DNA of 64,000 bases, from positions 1,735,582-1,799,581 of the forward strand of contig CM030941.1 of assembly GCA_018136815.1 (NCBI GenBank). Reading direction: 5' to 3'. This document shows, one piece after another, positions 20,906 through 32,400 of this stretch; position 1 is the stretch's first letter, and every line of letters begins with the position of its first letter. The notes beneath the pieces are model-generated. The model had not been told where the DNA came from. It worked only from the letters and a program-made list of their open reading frames with translations, and did not search any database. The position numbers were made by a program, and so were the translations under genes. The stretch comes from Isochrysis galbana (Eukaryota > Haptophyta > Isochrysidales > Isochrysidaceae).

Positions 20906-21298
20906 CCGGTCACTCACTAGGGGGGTGCGAAGGGCACCATCTGTAATGGGCAAACGAAGGCCTAAATAAGCTCCCTATAGGTTCCGGTATGGGAGATCAG
21001 CAAAAAAAACCGGGGGTCTTCCGGCAAAATTTTCGAAAAATACCCGATTTCAGGCCTCTGACGGCCGTGCGGAAATATATGTCAGGCCCCCCTCCGGTAT
21101 TATTTTACCGATGGCCTTCATGCGCGCCTCTCGCAGCGAAACACGAAACCATGGGCATCGGCAGCTGACCCGGACCAAAGATCCTGGTTCTATACACACA
21201 GCAATATATTTTCACTATGTTTTTATGGACTTGAACGCGTACGTAAGTATCGCAAAAACTAAAGACGCTAACCGCTAAAAACACCAAGGGCTCGAGAA

Positions 21299-22676
21299 CC
21301 CAACTTCGACCCGCGACCGGGGGCGCCACGAGGCCGTTCGAGTCACCGCTCACCATATGGATGCCGCTACCAGCACCAAAGTGCGGTATGCCGCCCTCAC
21401 AGCCACGCCAATCGCGCCCGCCGCCCCCGCGCACTGCGTCGAAATCGGCCGCCTGCGGCCCCCGGTGATGACGTCGTCACGCCTCAAGACGCGCCCTGAG
21501 TGCCCAACTTCGACCCGCGACCGGGGGCGCCACGAGGCCGTTCGAGTCACCGCTCGCCAAATGGATGCCGCTACCAGCACCAAAGTGCGGTATGCCGCCC
21601 TCACAGCCACGCCAATCGCGCCCGCCGCCCCCGCGCACTGCGTCGAAATCGGCCGCTTGAGGCCCCCGGTGATGACGTCGTCACGCCCCAAGACGCGCCA
21701 TGAGTGCCCAACTTCGACCCGCGACCGGGGGCGCCACGAGGCCGTTCGAGTCACCGCTCACCATATGGATGCCGCTACCAGCACCAAAGTGCGGTATGCC
21801 GCCCTCACAGCTACGCCAATCGCGCCCGCCGCCCCCGCGCACTGCGTCGAAGTCGGCCGCTTGAGGCCCCCGGTGATGACGTCGTCACGCCCCAAGACGC
21901 GCCATGAGTGCCCAACTTCGACCCGCGACCGGGGGCGCCACGAGGCCGTTCGAGTCACCGCTCACCATATGGATGCCGCTACCAGCACCAAAGTGCGGTA
22001 TGCCGCCCTCACAGCTACGCCAATCGCGCCCGCCGCCCCCGCGCACTGCGTCGAAGTCGGCCGCTTGAGGCCCCCGGTGATGACGTCGTCACGCCCCAAG
22101 ACGCGCCCTGAGTGCCCAACTTCGACCCGCGACCGGGGGCGCCACGAGGCCGTTCGAGTCACCGCTCGCCAAATGGATGCCGCTACCAGCACCAAAGTGC
22201 GGTATGCCGCCCTCACAGCCACGCCCATCGCGCCCGCCGCCCCCGCGCACTGCGTCGAAATCGGCCGCTTGCGGCCCCCGGTGATGACGTCATCACGCCT
22301 CAAGACGCGCCATGAGTGCCCAACTTCGACCCGCGACCGGGGGCGCCACGAGGCCGTTCAAGTCACCGCTCACCATATGGATGCCGCTACCAGCACCAAA
22401 GTGCGGTATGCCGCCCTCACAGCTACGCCAATCGCGCCCGCCGCCCCCGCGCACTGCGTCGAAATCGGCCGCTTGAGGCCCCCGGTGATGACGTCGTCAC
22501 GCCCCAAGACGCGCCATGAGTGCCCAACTTCGACCCGCGACCGGGGGCGCCACGAGGCCGTTCAAGTCACCGCTCACCAAATGGATGCCGCTACCAGCAT
22601 CAAAGTGCGGTATGCCGCCCTCACAGCCACGCCAATCGCGCCCGCCGACCCCGCGCACTGCGTCGAAATCGGCCAT
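21299..22676. repeat. 204-bp tandem satellite array (6 full units plus partial)
   Basis: Units start at 21299, 21503, 21707, 21911, 22115, 22319 and 22523, each beginning CCCAACTTCGACCCGCGACC, and differ at only a few bases. The unit is 3 x 68 codons, so long frames run through it on both strands (for example plus 21357-22787); these are probably not genes. Every complete copy has a GTGATGACGTC-type near-palindrome, which is perfect (GTGATGACGTCATCAC) in one unit near 22280. The array ends within a few bases of the stop codon of the minus-strand gene at 22678. Confidence 0.95.
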
Positions 22677-22677
22677 C

Positions 22678-24479
22678 TTATGGCCCCGGCGAGTACTCCA
22701 TGGACTCATCGTCATCGCTCACATCCGACTCGTCAAACTCCTCGGGGTCAGGGAGGACGGCGCCTTGATACTCGGCGATGGCTGTGACCGGCAGGCCATC
22801 CGCATCCTGATAAAACAAAGGGAGCAAGGCCGATGAGCGCACGCTTGGTCGACTTGGGCTTGCGGATGGGCGCAGCTCACCTCCCATGTAGCAATATCCG
22901 GTGGAAAGCCTTTCCATAAAACCAAATACAACTTGGTTCCAGCCGGAATATCACTCCGCCCGGGCACCTCGCCGCCGTCAGCTACCATCTCATCCAGGAG
23001 GCAATCGATTTCGAACTCCTCGTTCTGGTACCACTCGTAGCCGAGGTACTTGATGAGTTTGCCCATGCCCTTGCGTCGCGTTGCTTGGCGCCGGCGGACT
23101 CCTCGACCCTCGTAGCCGTCGTCGCCGTCAGCCAAGTCATTGGCGGCTACACCGAACTCGCTGAACAAGAGGGCCTGCAAGCGGACGACGTAAGCCTTCC
23201 GGTTCGCGAGATTCGTCGCTTTGATGTCGCGCTGGTGCAGCAGTTTGAGGATCTTGAGCTGGTCTTTCAAGTCCTCGTTGGACATCGTCTTGAGCTCGGA
23301 GTACTTCATCGCCCGACGTACTTGCCGTAGACGATCGAGCTCATCCGCCTTCTTCTTGCGCAAGGAGCTGATGCGTGCGAGTTTCGCCTGCCGCTCGGGA
23401 GCTTTCGCCTCGCCATGAGTCGCGCGCTCCGCTCTCATAGTCACACGCATCTTCTTGCGCGCGATCGTGCGAGCAGCGCCCCAGTAGCGGTCGCGATGCG
23501 CATGGTCATAGGCCCACATGACCGTGCGATCTCTTTTGCAGGCGACCGCGCCCACACGCGTGTCGTGGCGAGACACACCTTCGCGCTGTGCGCGTCGCTT
23601 GACTGCCGCAAAGAGAGTCTCGACGCCAGTACTCGTCGTGGGACAGCCGTCCAAGAGCTTCCGCATCGCTGGCGTCACCTTTTCGGCCGAGAACTTGCCG
23701 CCAAACACGAACTCAGCCCGAGCCTCATCATTAGATGCGCTCGACTCCACATCGCCATTAAGCGGAGGGTCACCGCCGCCGCTACCACCACCACCACCGC
23801 CACCGCTGCTGTCACCGCCGCCGCCCCTGCCTCCGCCACAGCTGCCGTCGCTACTGCCGCTGCCGCCGCCGGTGATGGCCATTTGATACAGCTCATGCTG
23901 ATCCTGCACGACAGCTGCCAACGCTGCCTTCGCTGCCGCCAGCCTTGCCGGATCGGCGCCCACACACTTTCGCACGCGCCGCTGAGCAACCTCCAAGGCG
24001 TGTGCGCTCGCCTTGCGCGAACGCTCAATGTGCATTGCGCACGCCTTCTCCGCGGGTGAGGCCACTTCAGTGAGGCCTCGCGGGGCCACCACTGAGTCGG
24101 TAGACAGGCACAGGATCGCACGGCAGAGTATCACTGCCGCATTAGTGAACTCTCCTGTGCGACCCTGTGCCTTGGCCTCTGCTGCGCTGGACTTGGCGTA
24201 CGCATGAAGCGCGTATGCATGAGTCCAGCGCAGGCCACCATCGGGCCGAGCTTGCACATGAGCCCTGGGCTCAATGCGCTCGCCTCGGCGAACGGCCTCC
24301 ATGAGGGCCTGAACTTCTGGCAGCGCTCGCCAGCGCTCGCCAGCGTCCCAGGGGCCGGCCTCATGGAGGTCGGGCCGTGTCGAATTATCGTATGCCTGCG
24401 GCGCGATGGGCGGGGATATGTCACTACCGGACTGTGCGACCCTCGAGATCGAGCGTGCGACCCACCAGGGACCTCCCAC
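22678..24479 (-). CDS. Transposase-like protein with SAP-like segment and chromodomain
   Basis: The gene model joins 24479-22881 to 22806-22678 across a 74-bp GT-AG intron, giving about 575 residues. The second exon encodes an acidic tail (DADGLPVTAIAEYQGAV, then ESMEYSPGP). From the N-terminus come an Ala-rich helical region, a Gly/Ser linker (about 205-245) and a conserved block CPTTSTGVETLFAAVKRRAQ then SRHDTRVGA, reminiscent of the C-terminal part of large eukaryotic transposases. A Lys/Arg-rich coiled region follows, then a SAP-like segment (KYSELKTMSNEDLKDQLKIL) and a chromodomain-like module (EEFEIDCLLDEMV then LYLVLWKGFPPDIATWE). Intron phase and splicing through the chromodomain are clear. 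No DDE catalytic core was recognised, so it may be a C-terminal remnant or a domesticated gene. The start is uncertain. Confidence 0.55.
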
Positions 24480-24744
24480 ATCCCTCGCGAGGCGCTTGAG
24501 CTTGGGCTCCTCACCAGCTGGCAGCCATTGCGAGGCCGACAGCCGGCGATCGGCCGACGCGGAACCTCCGCGTTTCTTATGGGGATTCGCCCGACATTCA
24601 CTGCTTTGATTCCCTCACGCGCGCAATCCTCCCATTCTCCCAAAATAGACCTCCATGGGCCGGACAAGGCGGGGGAGTCACTCACCGACGCCATGGATTT
24701 TCGTGGGGTAGAGGGGGTTCGCGGGGGGGGGGGGGGGGGAGGGG

Positions 24745-24829
24745 GGGCAGGTAAGGGGGGTCCCTGGGGAATCCTTGGACACCCAGGAGGGATGGAAAAT
24801 AGTTGTTAAAAAGCGTGAGTGACCGGCCT
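24745..24829 (+). repeat. Interspersed repeat R3, copy 1
   Basis: It contains GGAATCCTTGGACACCCAGG, then AAAATAGTTGTTAAAA and GTGAGTGACCGGCC, matching 35883-35977 and 36137-36270. It ends a few bases before the Gypsy 3' LTR. Confidence 0.75.
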
Positions 24830-24835
24830 AAGGGC

Positions 24836-25472
24836 TGTGGTGGCAGGGGCTGGCGAGGCGAGGAGGGATTGTAGGGTCTGAGTGTTACGAGAGCGAGAGC
24901 GACGAGAGCGAGAACGACGACGGATGACGACTGGCGACAGGACGACGGACAGAGACACCCAGGAAAACACCCCGACTCTCGCCCCACGACTTTCTCACAT
25001 AACTCGACTGAAATCAAACCCAAACACTCCGATCAGACAACGACGGACGACGATCAAAGGGCGATCTGTCGGCGATCTTGTCTGGAACGGGAATCGCACC
25101 ATAACGGAATCGAGGGGCAATCTTGCCGCACAGGATTCCAAGAGACTTACCAAATAAGACGAGAGAAGTGCGATATGCTTAAGGAGGAGGTACGAAGAGA
25201 TCGCAAATTAAACCTGATTGCCCCCAGAAGCAGATAAAGAACCGCAGGGGAGATAGCAAATTAAACCTATCTGCGAGGCGCCTGGGAGGAAGAAAGGTGG
25301 GGAAACTTCCCTTCTCTTTCGAGAGGAAGAGAGAGGGCGCTCCACAACCCACGATCCCATGCATCCAAGCGAAGCTTTTGACCGAGAACGAGAACGAGAG
25401 AATTATAACGATAAATACCGAACGACGAAGAGAAGAGCGAAGCCTAACGAGTGTCGATTCGCGAATGCGACA
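24836..25472 (-). mobile_element. Gypsy 3' LTR
   Basis: 637 bp. On the minus strand it runs TGTCGCATTCGCG to CTGCCACCACA. It appears identical to 34344-34980, offset by 9508 bases along its whole length. Confidence 0.9.
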
Positions 25473-26429
25473 CCCCCCTGCTAGGATCGAGCGTCCCGCG
25501 AGGAAAGAAGAGAACCTAACGGACATCGGAGAGCTCCAAGCAAGCCACGAGAAAGGCAGAAGAGCAATCCTGAACGAGACCGAATGAGCCAAGAGCGAAG
25601 AGCGAATAAATCCGAAGAGCGAATGAAACAATAAATCTGAAGAGCGAATGAAACAATAAATCCGAATGGAGGGAGAGCCGCGCACCCAACGCCGAACCAA
25701 GACGGAAGACGTGATGAGCGACCCACCGAGAAGTTACGAATTACGAACAACGAACAATCGAGGACCGATGAGAACGCGGAACGACAAGAATCGAGAATCG
25801 AGAGCGAGAAACGAAGAACGCGGAACGACGAGAATCGAGAATCGAAGAACGAGAAACGAAGAACGCGGAACGACGAGAATCGAGAATCGAGAATCGAAGA
25901 ACGAACGACGAACGACGAACGACGAACTATAAGAATAGTGCGCGACGATCGAAGAGACAGGAAGTACCACACCCGTCCGGACGATGAGTGTAGAATCGGC
26001 GGCCGGCGCGGCAGACCGCAGGACTCAACGCTGCAACCCATCCCCTTCTCTCTTTTACGAGAGTTTTACCTGGATGTTTGGGCGGTGTGGCGGCACCCAA
26101 GTTACAACGCGGCGTCTCCTGTTCTTCGATATATGAGTAGTCGAACAGCCAACGGCGAAAGACGGCGAGATAGTACGACGGGCTCGGCACGTCACGCGCG
26201 AGCTAAACGACGAGGTACGGGGGTCTCCTGACAGAGCGCAGCGAAAGGGGAGGGAGATCCATCCTCCGTGGTCGAAAGGGGGGGCGAGCCATACCTCTCT
26301 TCCCGCGGGGGGAAACTATTCGGCGGCCGCGGGGGGAACTGGAAAAGAATTCCCGTACGTTCCCGTACCCCGATCAAACGTAAACGACGGCGTTGAGAGA
26401 TATCTGAAGGGGCGTGACAGTCGCGACTG
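25473..26429 (-). other. Gypsy 3' untranslated region with degenerate CGAGAATCGA repeats
   Basis: It lies between the Pol stop codon and the 3' LTR. Bases 25740-25930 are made of overlapping imperfect units such as GAACGACGAGAATCGAGAATC, and 25575-25665 repeat AAGAGCGAATGAAACAATAAATC. No gene is supported. Confidence 0.6.
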
Positions 26430-29400
26430 TCAGAAGAACGCAGAGGGTGTATCGAGGAGAGAGACGAGGGTGCGATCCGATGGCGACAGGCGTGCGAGAG
26501 CCTCGGAGCGACAGCGAACGAAGGTAGGCGAGGCAAGGGCATCGTGCGCAAATGCGTGGGAGCCAAACCACGGGGAACCGCGCGACGATCCCGACGAGTA
26601 CCACCACTGCCCGAGGACGAAGACCGCGTGCTGCGGCCGCATCGTTGGACCTACAGGGTTGGCAACAGACGGGCGGGCTGAGACGGGCGAATGGGAGACA
26701 TGAGCAATGGGGCCACTGTGCGAGGACGGTGCGAGGCGAGGCGAGCGGCGCGGGGCCTGATGATCCGAGCCGGTGGCCTCGGATCCCACGGGAGCTTCGA
26801 TCGCGTGCGACGTCGGTGGAGTTGAGACGGTCTGAGATTGTGATTCTGCAGCCCGCTTTCTCATCTGAGGCTTACGAAGAGGCGGGAAGGGGTGAGCATC
26901 ATCATAGGCGGTGACGAGCGACTCGCAGCGGCGGAGCAGTTGGGCTAGCGGCTCCCATGTGGCCGCAGCTTTCGCGTAGCCACGCCATTTGACGAGATAC
27001 TGCCTTGAATCGCCTCGACCCTTGCGGTCAAGGAGGGAATCAACCAGATACTCATCTCTTTGGACGGGGTCTTCATCTGTGAGGGTATAGTAGGGACGGA
27101 GGTTAGTCACATGCACCTCCTCGGAGAGGAGGCGATTTTCTTGGTCGCGTAGTCGGTAGCGGCCGGCGCCAAGCGCCTCAGCGATGCGGTATGGTCCGCT
27201 GTAGTGGTAGAGGAGCTTGTTGCGGTGTCCTGGAATCTTGCGAACCACCCTATCACCCGGAGCAAATTGGATAGGGGGAGAGTGAGTGCGTAGTGTGTCA
27301 GCGAGTGCGTCGGCTTGAGACTCTAAAGTTGCATCATAAGCCGCGGCCCACGCCGCCTTTAAGCGACAATGCATTTTCCAAGCGTACGAGCGAATTTCCT
27401 GAGGTAACTCGGGAGGCGGGCCAGTGTCAGGTGGATCAGAAAGCTGGGCAGGCAGGCGAAGCTCACGGCCATAGAGCAAGGCAGTAGGCGACATGCGGGT
27501 GATGCGATTGGCTGAAGCGCGCATGCTCATTAGAAAGAACGGAAGATGATCGACCCAATGACCGCCGCCTTCATCGGTAGCGCGAGCCATGTTGATCAAG
27601 GTCTGTTGCGCTCGTTCGACCAGGCCCACGCTCTCGTGATGATGAGGTGTGCTCGGCCGTAGGTCGGTGCCGGTGCGCTCGAGGATGATCGAGGTAAGTT
27701 GACTAGCGAGATTACTGCCGGAGTCCGAGCGAAGTTGCCTTGGTACTCCGTGCCGAGAAACGACGTACGACATGAAGGCGTGAAGAGCGTCGGCACTCGA
27801 GGGGTCGCCGTTGTGAGGGGCCGCCTCGATCCAACGAGTGAGCGAGTCCACGAAAACGAGGAGCTTGTCGAAGCCTCGAGAGCCCTTGATGAAGTCGTGC
27901 GTGGGAGCCATCGAGACGACGTCGCAGAAGACGATGTCGAACGGATAGGCGCCGACCTGCGGTCCCTTCGGATCTGCGAGGTGACGGAAGGGAGGCTTAG
28001 CTAAGGTGCACTCGTGACATTGGCGAACGTGCTCACAGACGTCTGCGTTCATCCCAGGCCAAAAATATCGGTCTCGTAGAAGGCGCGCCATTCGGTTGTC
28101 GCCGAGGTGGCACAGGTGGTCGTGAAAGGCTTCGAGGTAGGCACGGCGCATCGTCTTCGGCACGTAGAGGCAAAGCTTCTCGCCATCCCTCGTTGGCACT
28201 CGTCGGTAGAGTAGTCCAGATCGCAACAGGCATCGCGAAGATTCGCGGCTGAGCCAGCGCAAGCGGCGGTGATCGAGGTCGGGGTTGTGAGGAGACGAGG
28301 AGAGAAAGCGGATGAGGTCGTGGCAGTCGGGGTCCTCGGCTTGTGCCTCTTTGAGCGCCTCGGCGTTGGGTGTACCGACGTCGAGGTAGGAGAGGTTGAT
28401 AGAATCCCTGGTCGTAGAGGACAACCTGGACGACCGTTCGTCGGCTTGCAGACTGGATGCCGTTGTGGTACGAGAACGAGAGGCGGCGACGGCTGGCGGC
28501 TGACCATCCAATGCCGTGGTGGAGCGAGAGTTAGGGACGACGGCGGCTAGCAGCTGCCCACCCCCCTGCTTAGGAGCGGACGTCTCCGACGTCTCGTCGT
28601 CTGCCGCCACCAAGCGCGACACACCATCCGCGTCTTTGTGATTAGCACCAGGTTTGTGTTCGACGGTAAAGCGATACTCCGACAACTTGAGCGCCCATCG
28701 CATCAGGCGCGACGCCGGCCCACCCTGGACGGTGTCCTTCATGGTGTGCAACCAACGGAGAGCTTGGTGATCGATGACGAGGCGGAAGTGCCGGCCCCAA
28801 AGGTACGGTCGCCAAGTGCGAATGCTTTCCAGGGCAGCAAGAAGCTCCACTTCGGTGGTGGTCCAATGACGCTCCGCGGCGGTGAGGCGGCGACCGTAAT
28901 ACGCGACGACATGCTCGTGCCCGTGGTCGTCAATTTGCGACAGGACTCCGCCGATACCCAGAGTACTGGCCGCGTCCGTCTTGACGATGAACTCCTTGTC
29001 GTGACGAGGCGCAGCCAACACTGGAGCAGACGTGATGAGATCGATGAGGCAGCGGATCGCGGTCTGGCACTCAGGTGACTGAGAGACGGTGGCCACATCG
29101 ACACCCGTACGCGTGAGGTCGGTGAGAGGGGCCGCGACGTGCGCGAAGCCCTTGATGAACCGACGGTAGTACGAGCAAAGACCGAGAAACGAGCGGACTT
29201 TTTCGAGCGAGTTGATGTGACGCGGATCGATCGAGCGTACCGCCTCGACTTTCTTGGGGTCCATCTCGAGACCACGACGAGAAACGACGTGCCCGAGGTA
29301 CTCGCCCTTGATAGCGAACAAGATGCACTTGGAGGCCTTACATGAGAGACCGGCCCATCGGAGCCGTTCGAGGACGAGGTCGAGACGATGGAGCATCTGC

Positions 29401-32400
29401 TCGAAGGAGGCGTCGATGCGTTCCTCAAGAGTGCTGCCTGTACCTGTCGACCAAATCCCGATGTCGTCTAGGTACGGCATGCAAATCTCCCACGCGAGGC
29501 CCTGGAGCACCGCGTCCATGAGACGACACATGTAGGACGGGCCGGACTGGACGCTGAACGGGAGGTAGTTGAACTCGTACTTCTGGCGGTGGGTACAGAA
29601 CGCCGTGATGGGTTTGTCCTCCTCCTTGATAGGCAGACACCAGAAACCGGAGGCGAGATCGAGCAAGCAGAGAAACAAAGAATCTCGAGAGCCTTGGCCT
29701 CGAGATAAACGATCGATTGCTTCGACGGTGAGCGGTAGAGGGCTGTCCGAGATACGAAGCTTCGAGTTCGTGTCCCGATAGTCGACGCAGAAGCGAACGG
29801 ATCCATCTTTCTTACCGACGAGAACAACCCGCGAAGCCCATGGCGAATTGGACTTACGAATGATGCCCGCCGCCTCCATCTCAGCGACGTGCTTGTCGAC
29901 GATGGCGCGGCCCTCGTCACCCATCTTGGACGGAGCGTGTCGGTGGGCTGTAGCGCCGGGGAGGAGAGGCAGCTCGACCTCCATCACGTGCGTGTGCCGA
30001 GGGTTCTTCGGGTCGAGGGCGAACGCGTCGATATGCCGTGCCAGCAGGCAGCGTACGCGCTGCTTCTGGGACGGCGACAATTGCTTGTCGGGGTCAATGG
30101 TGATAGCGTCGAGGAGCGCGCGCTGTGCCTCGGTGAGCGAGGACTCGGGGTCGTCTCCATCACCGGCGGCTGTCGACCGTGCCTCGTGCAACTTGTACTC
30201 GATGTGAGCTGACGCCACCGGCGAGTACGCAGGAAGAGTTACAGGTCGTGGCGCCAAGTTCCAAACGGTGATCAACACCTCTCCCTCCGGAGTTGGAGTT
30301 TCGACGCTAGTGGCGACCATTGGAGGAGAATCGAGGCCATCACGAGGCGGTAGACGGTCGACGAGGATGGCGGAGTCGGGGTAGTTCTCGATGACCTCTA
30401 GAGGTAGGCGAACAGAGAACGTCCCCTTCGATCGCGCGGGGATGGTGATGGGCTGCCTGGTGTACAGAGCAAACTCTTTCAACGAGGCAGCCGACGGGGA
30501 TCCCTTTGCGAAAAGCGGCTCGACATCGACAGCGGCGAACGAGGGAGAAGGAGACGAAGGAGGACTGCGAGTGAAGTCGAAACGAGGGGGCGGCTCGAGC
30601 TCGGGATCGAGGGGCGGCAATGGAATCGAAGACGGCATCGCCGGCGGCGACTCGCCGTGAGCCTGGCAGGATGAGAGATCGTCCGTGATGGGGACGAGCG
30701 GCGAGTCATCCGCCTGAGGCGAGTCGGCGGAGATCATAGCGACTAGCGGTGCCGAAGAGATACGAGGGCGAGTAGATACGAGGGATGGAACGCGACGATT
30801 GTTGACCACAAGGGTCAAGCGGCCATCACGTTTCGCATCAGGCGACAGTTCGATACAGGCGGCGTATGCTTCCAGGAAATCGTTTCCCAGGAGAAGCATA
30901 GGCGCGCCTTCGACGACGAGAAAGCGGTGCCGAAATTCGACGCCGGAGAGGGAGAAAACCAACGTAGCGTAGCCGCGAGTTCGAAGGGGGTTACCATCCG
31001 GTCCGACAACGGCAGGTCGGTCCGAAGCGTGTTCGATCAAGACGCAAGCGTCGCGGGGCAATGCAGCCAACAACTCGGTGGTCACAACCGAGGGGCCGGC
31101 TCCCGTGTCGGCGAGAGTCTTGTTGACGGCGAGAGCGGAATCGACGATATAACGAGTAGGGCCCGTAGCGGATTGACGGCAAACGATAAGATCGCGAACA
31201 TATAGGCAGTGACGGGGGTAGAGGCTCGGCGGCGTGTCGGAGACAAGCCTCGCCGGTACCTCCCTGGTCACAGAAGCGACAACAGCAGGAAGGCTGAGAG
31301 CAGGCGTGAAGCCCGAGGGAACGAAGGCGGCGTGCCGCTGCTTATGGTCGGCGATGACCTCAGCAACTGAGCGGCGAGCGGGGCGGTCGAGCGGAGGCAG
31401 CGGCGGATGCAGGTCTGGCAAGGCACCCACGCCTAGGCGAGATGGCGGTGTCGGAAGTAGAGCGAGGCGTTCCTGGCCGGACCAGGTTAGGCGCAAGGCG
31501 GCATGCCAGCCCTCCGGCGTGAACGTGTCCGGAAACGAAACGGAGGCGCACGTCTCCAAGAGAGGAGGCATCGGCACGAACGGCGACGAGGACGAGGGAG
31601 AGGGAGGGGGAGCAAGGATCGGCAACGGCTCCTCCTCCACCGCAGACGAGTGAAGGCTGACTTCCGCATCGAGAGCCGACGCTAACGACGGAGACAACGG
31701 CAACCAGGCATACGATATCGAGCCTTGCGTCCCGCGTACCGCCGTCCATACACGCCAGCGGTTGCGGACCTTGCGAATCATCCGAGCGGGACGGACGGGT
31801 AACAACGGCGAGCGGGGCGACCCTAGCCACGGCCGCCACTCCATATCAATCGCGGCGACACTCGAAACATTCGATGATTCGGAACTGGAACGAGCGTGAG
31901 CCGCCAATTGGCTCGATTGCAGGTCACGAGCCTGAGATAGAAGAGAGGCGGCGGATGCGGCCGGACGATTCGGAGTACGGCGGCAGTAGTCCAGAACGAC
32001 GGGCATCCATTGCATTGCCATCGCACCAGCTATGCCCACGTAAGTGCGGCTGCGCATCGAGCCGCGATGAGGGGACATGGGCAGGTTCGCCATAGCGTGC
32101 TCGCGACCTGGAACAATGCAAGTCGGCACGAGCGGTGGGAGGCTAGGCGAAAGGTAGAGCCCCGTAGCCTTAGTGTGGCCCGTTCCATGTTGCCATGGAT
32201 GGACGTATTGCGTAGCTTCCAGACCTCCGAGTAGCGATTTGGCGTAGTGGTGCATTTTCGGATTCTCCACCGCCAGAAACGGAGCCCTGCTGGCAGTAGT
32301 ACGGCGAATGGGCGCCATCGCCTGTCCCATATCGCCAATTATCGGGATGGTCGGGACGAGCCGTATCGTGATCGGGAGGAGCGGGGCGGAAGGCGCAATA

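Larger units (their letters stand above)
20164..21298. other. Repeat-rich intergenic region
   Basis: It contains the microsatellite and hairpin listed separately, and a segment (20792-20905) shared with the leader of the Gypsy element (32625-32713 and 34316-34343). A more AT-rich stretch with AAAAAAAACCGGGGG follows at about 21000. No host gene is supported. Confidence 0.5.

Noticed and set aside
21357-22787. 476-codon plus-strand open frame through the satellite
   Set aside because: It is the 204-bp repeat read through. Frames are equally open in other registers and on the minus strand, and no domain is seen.
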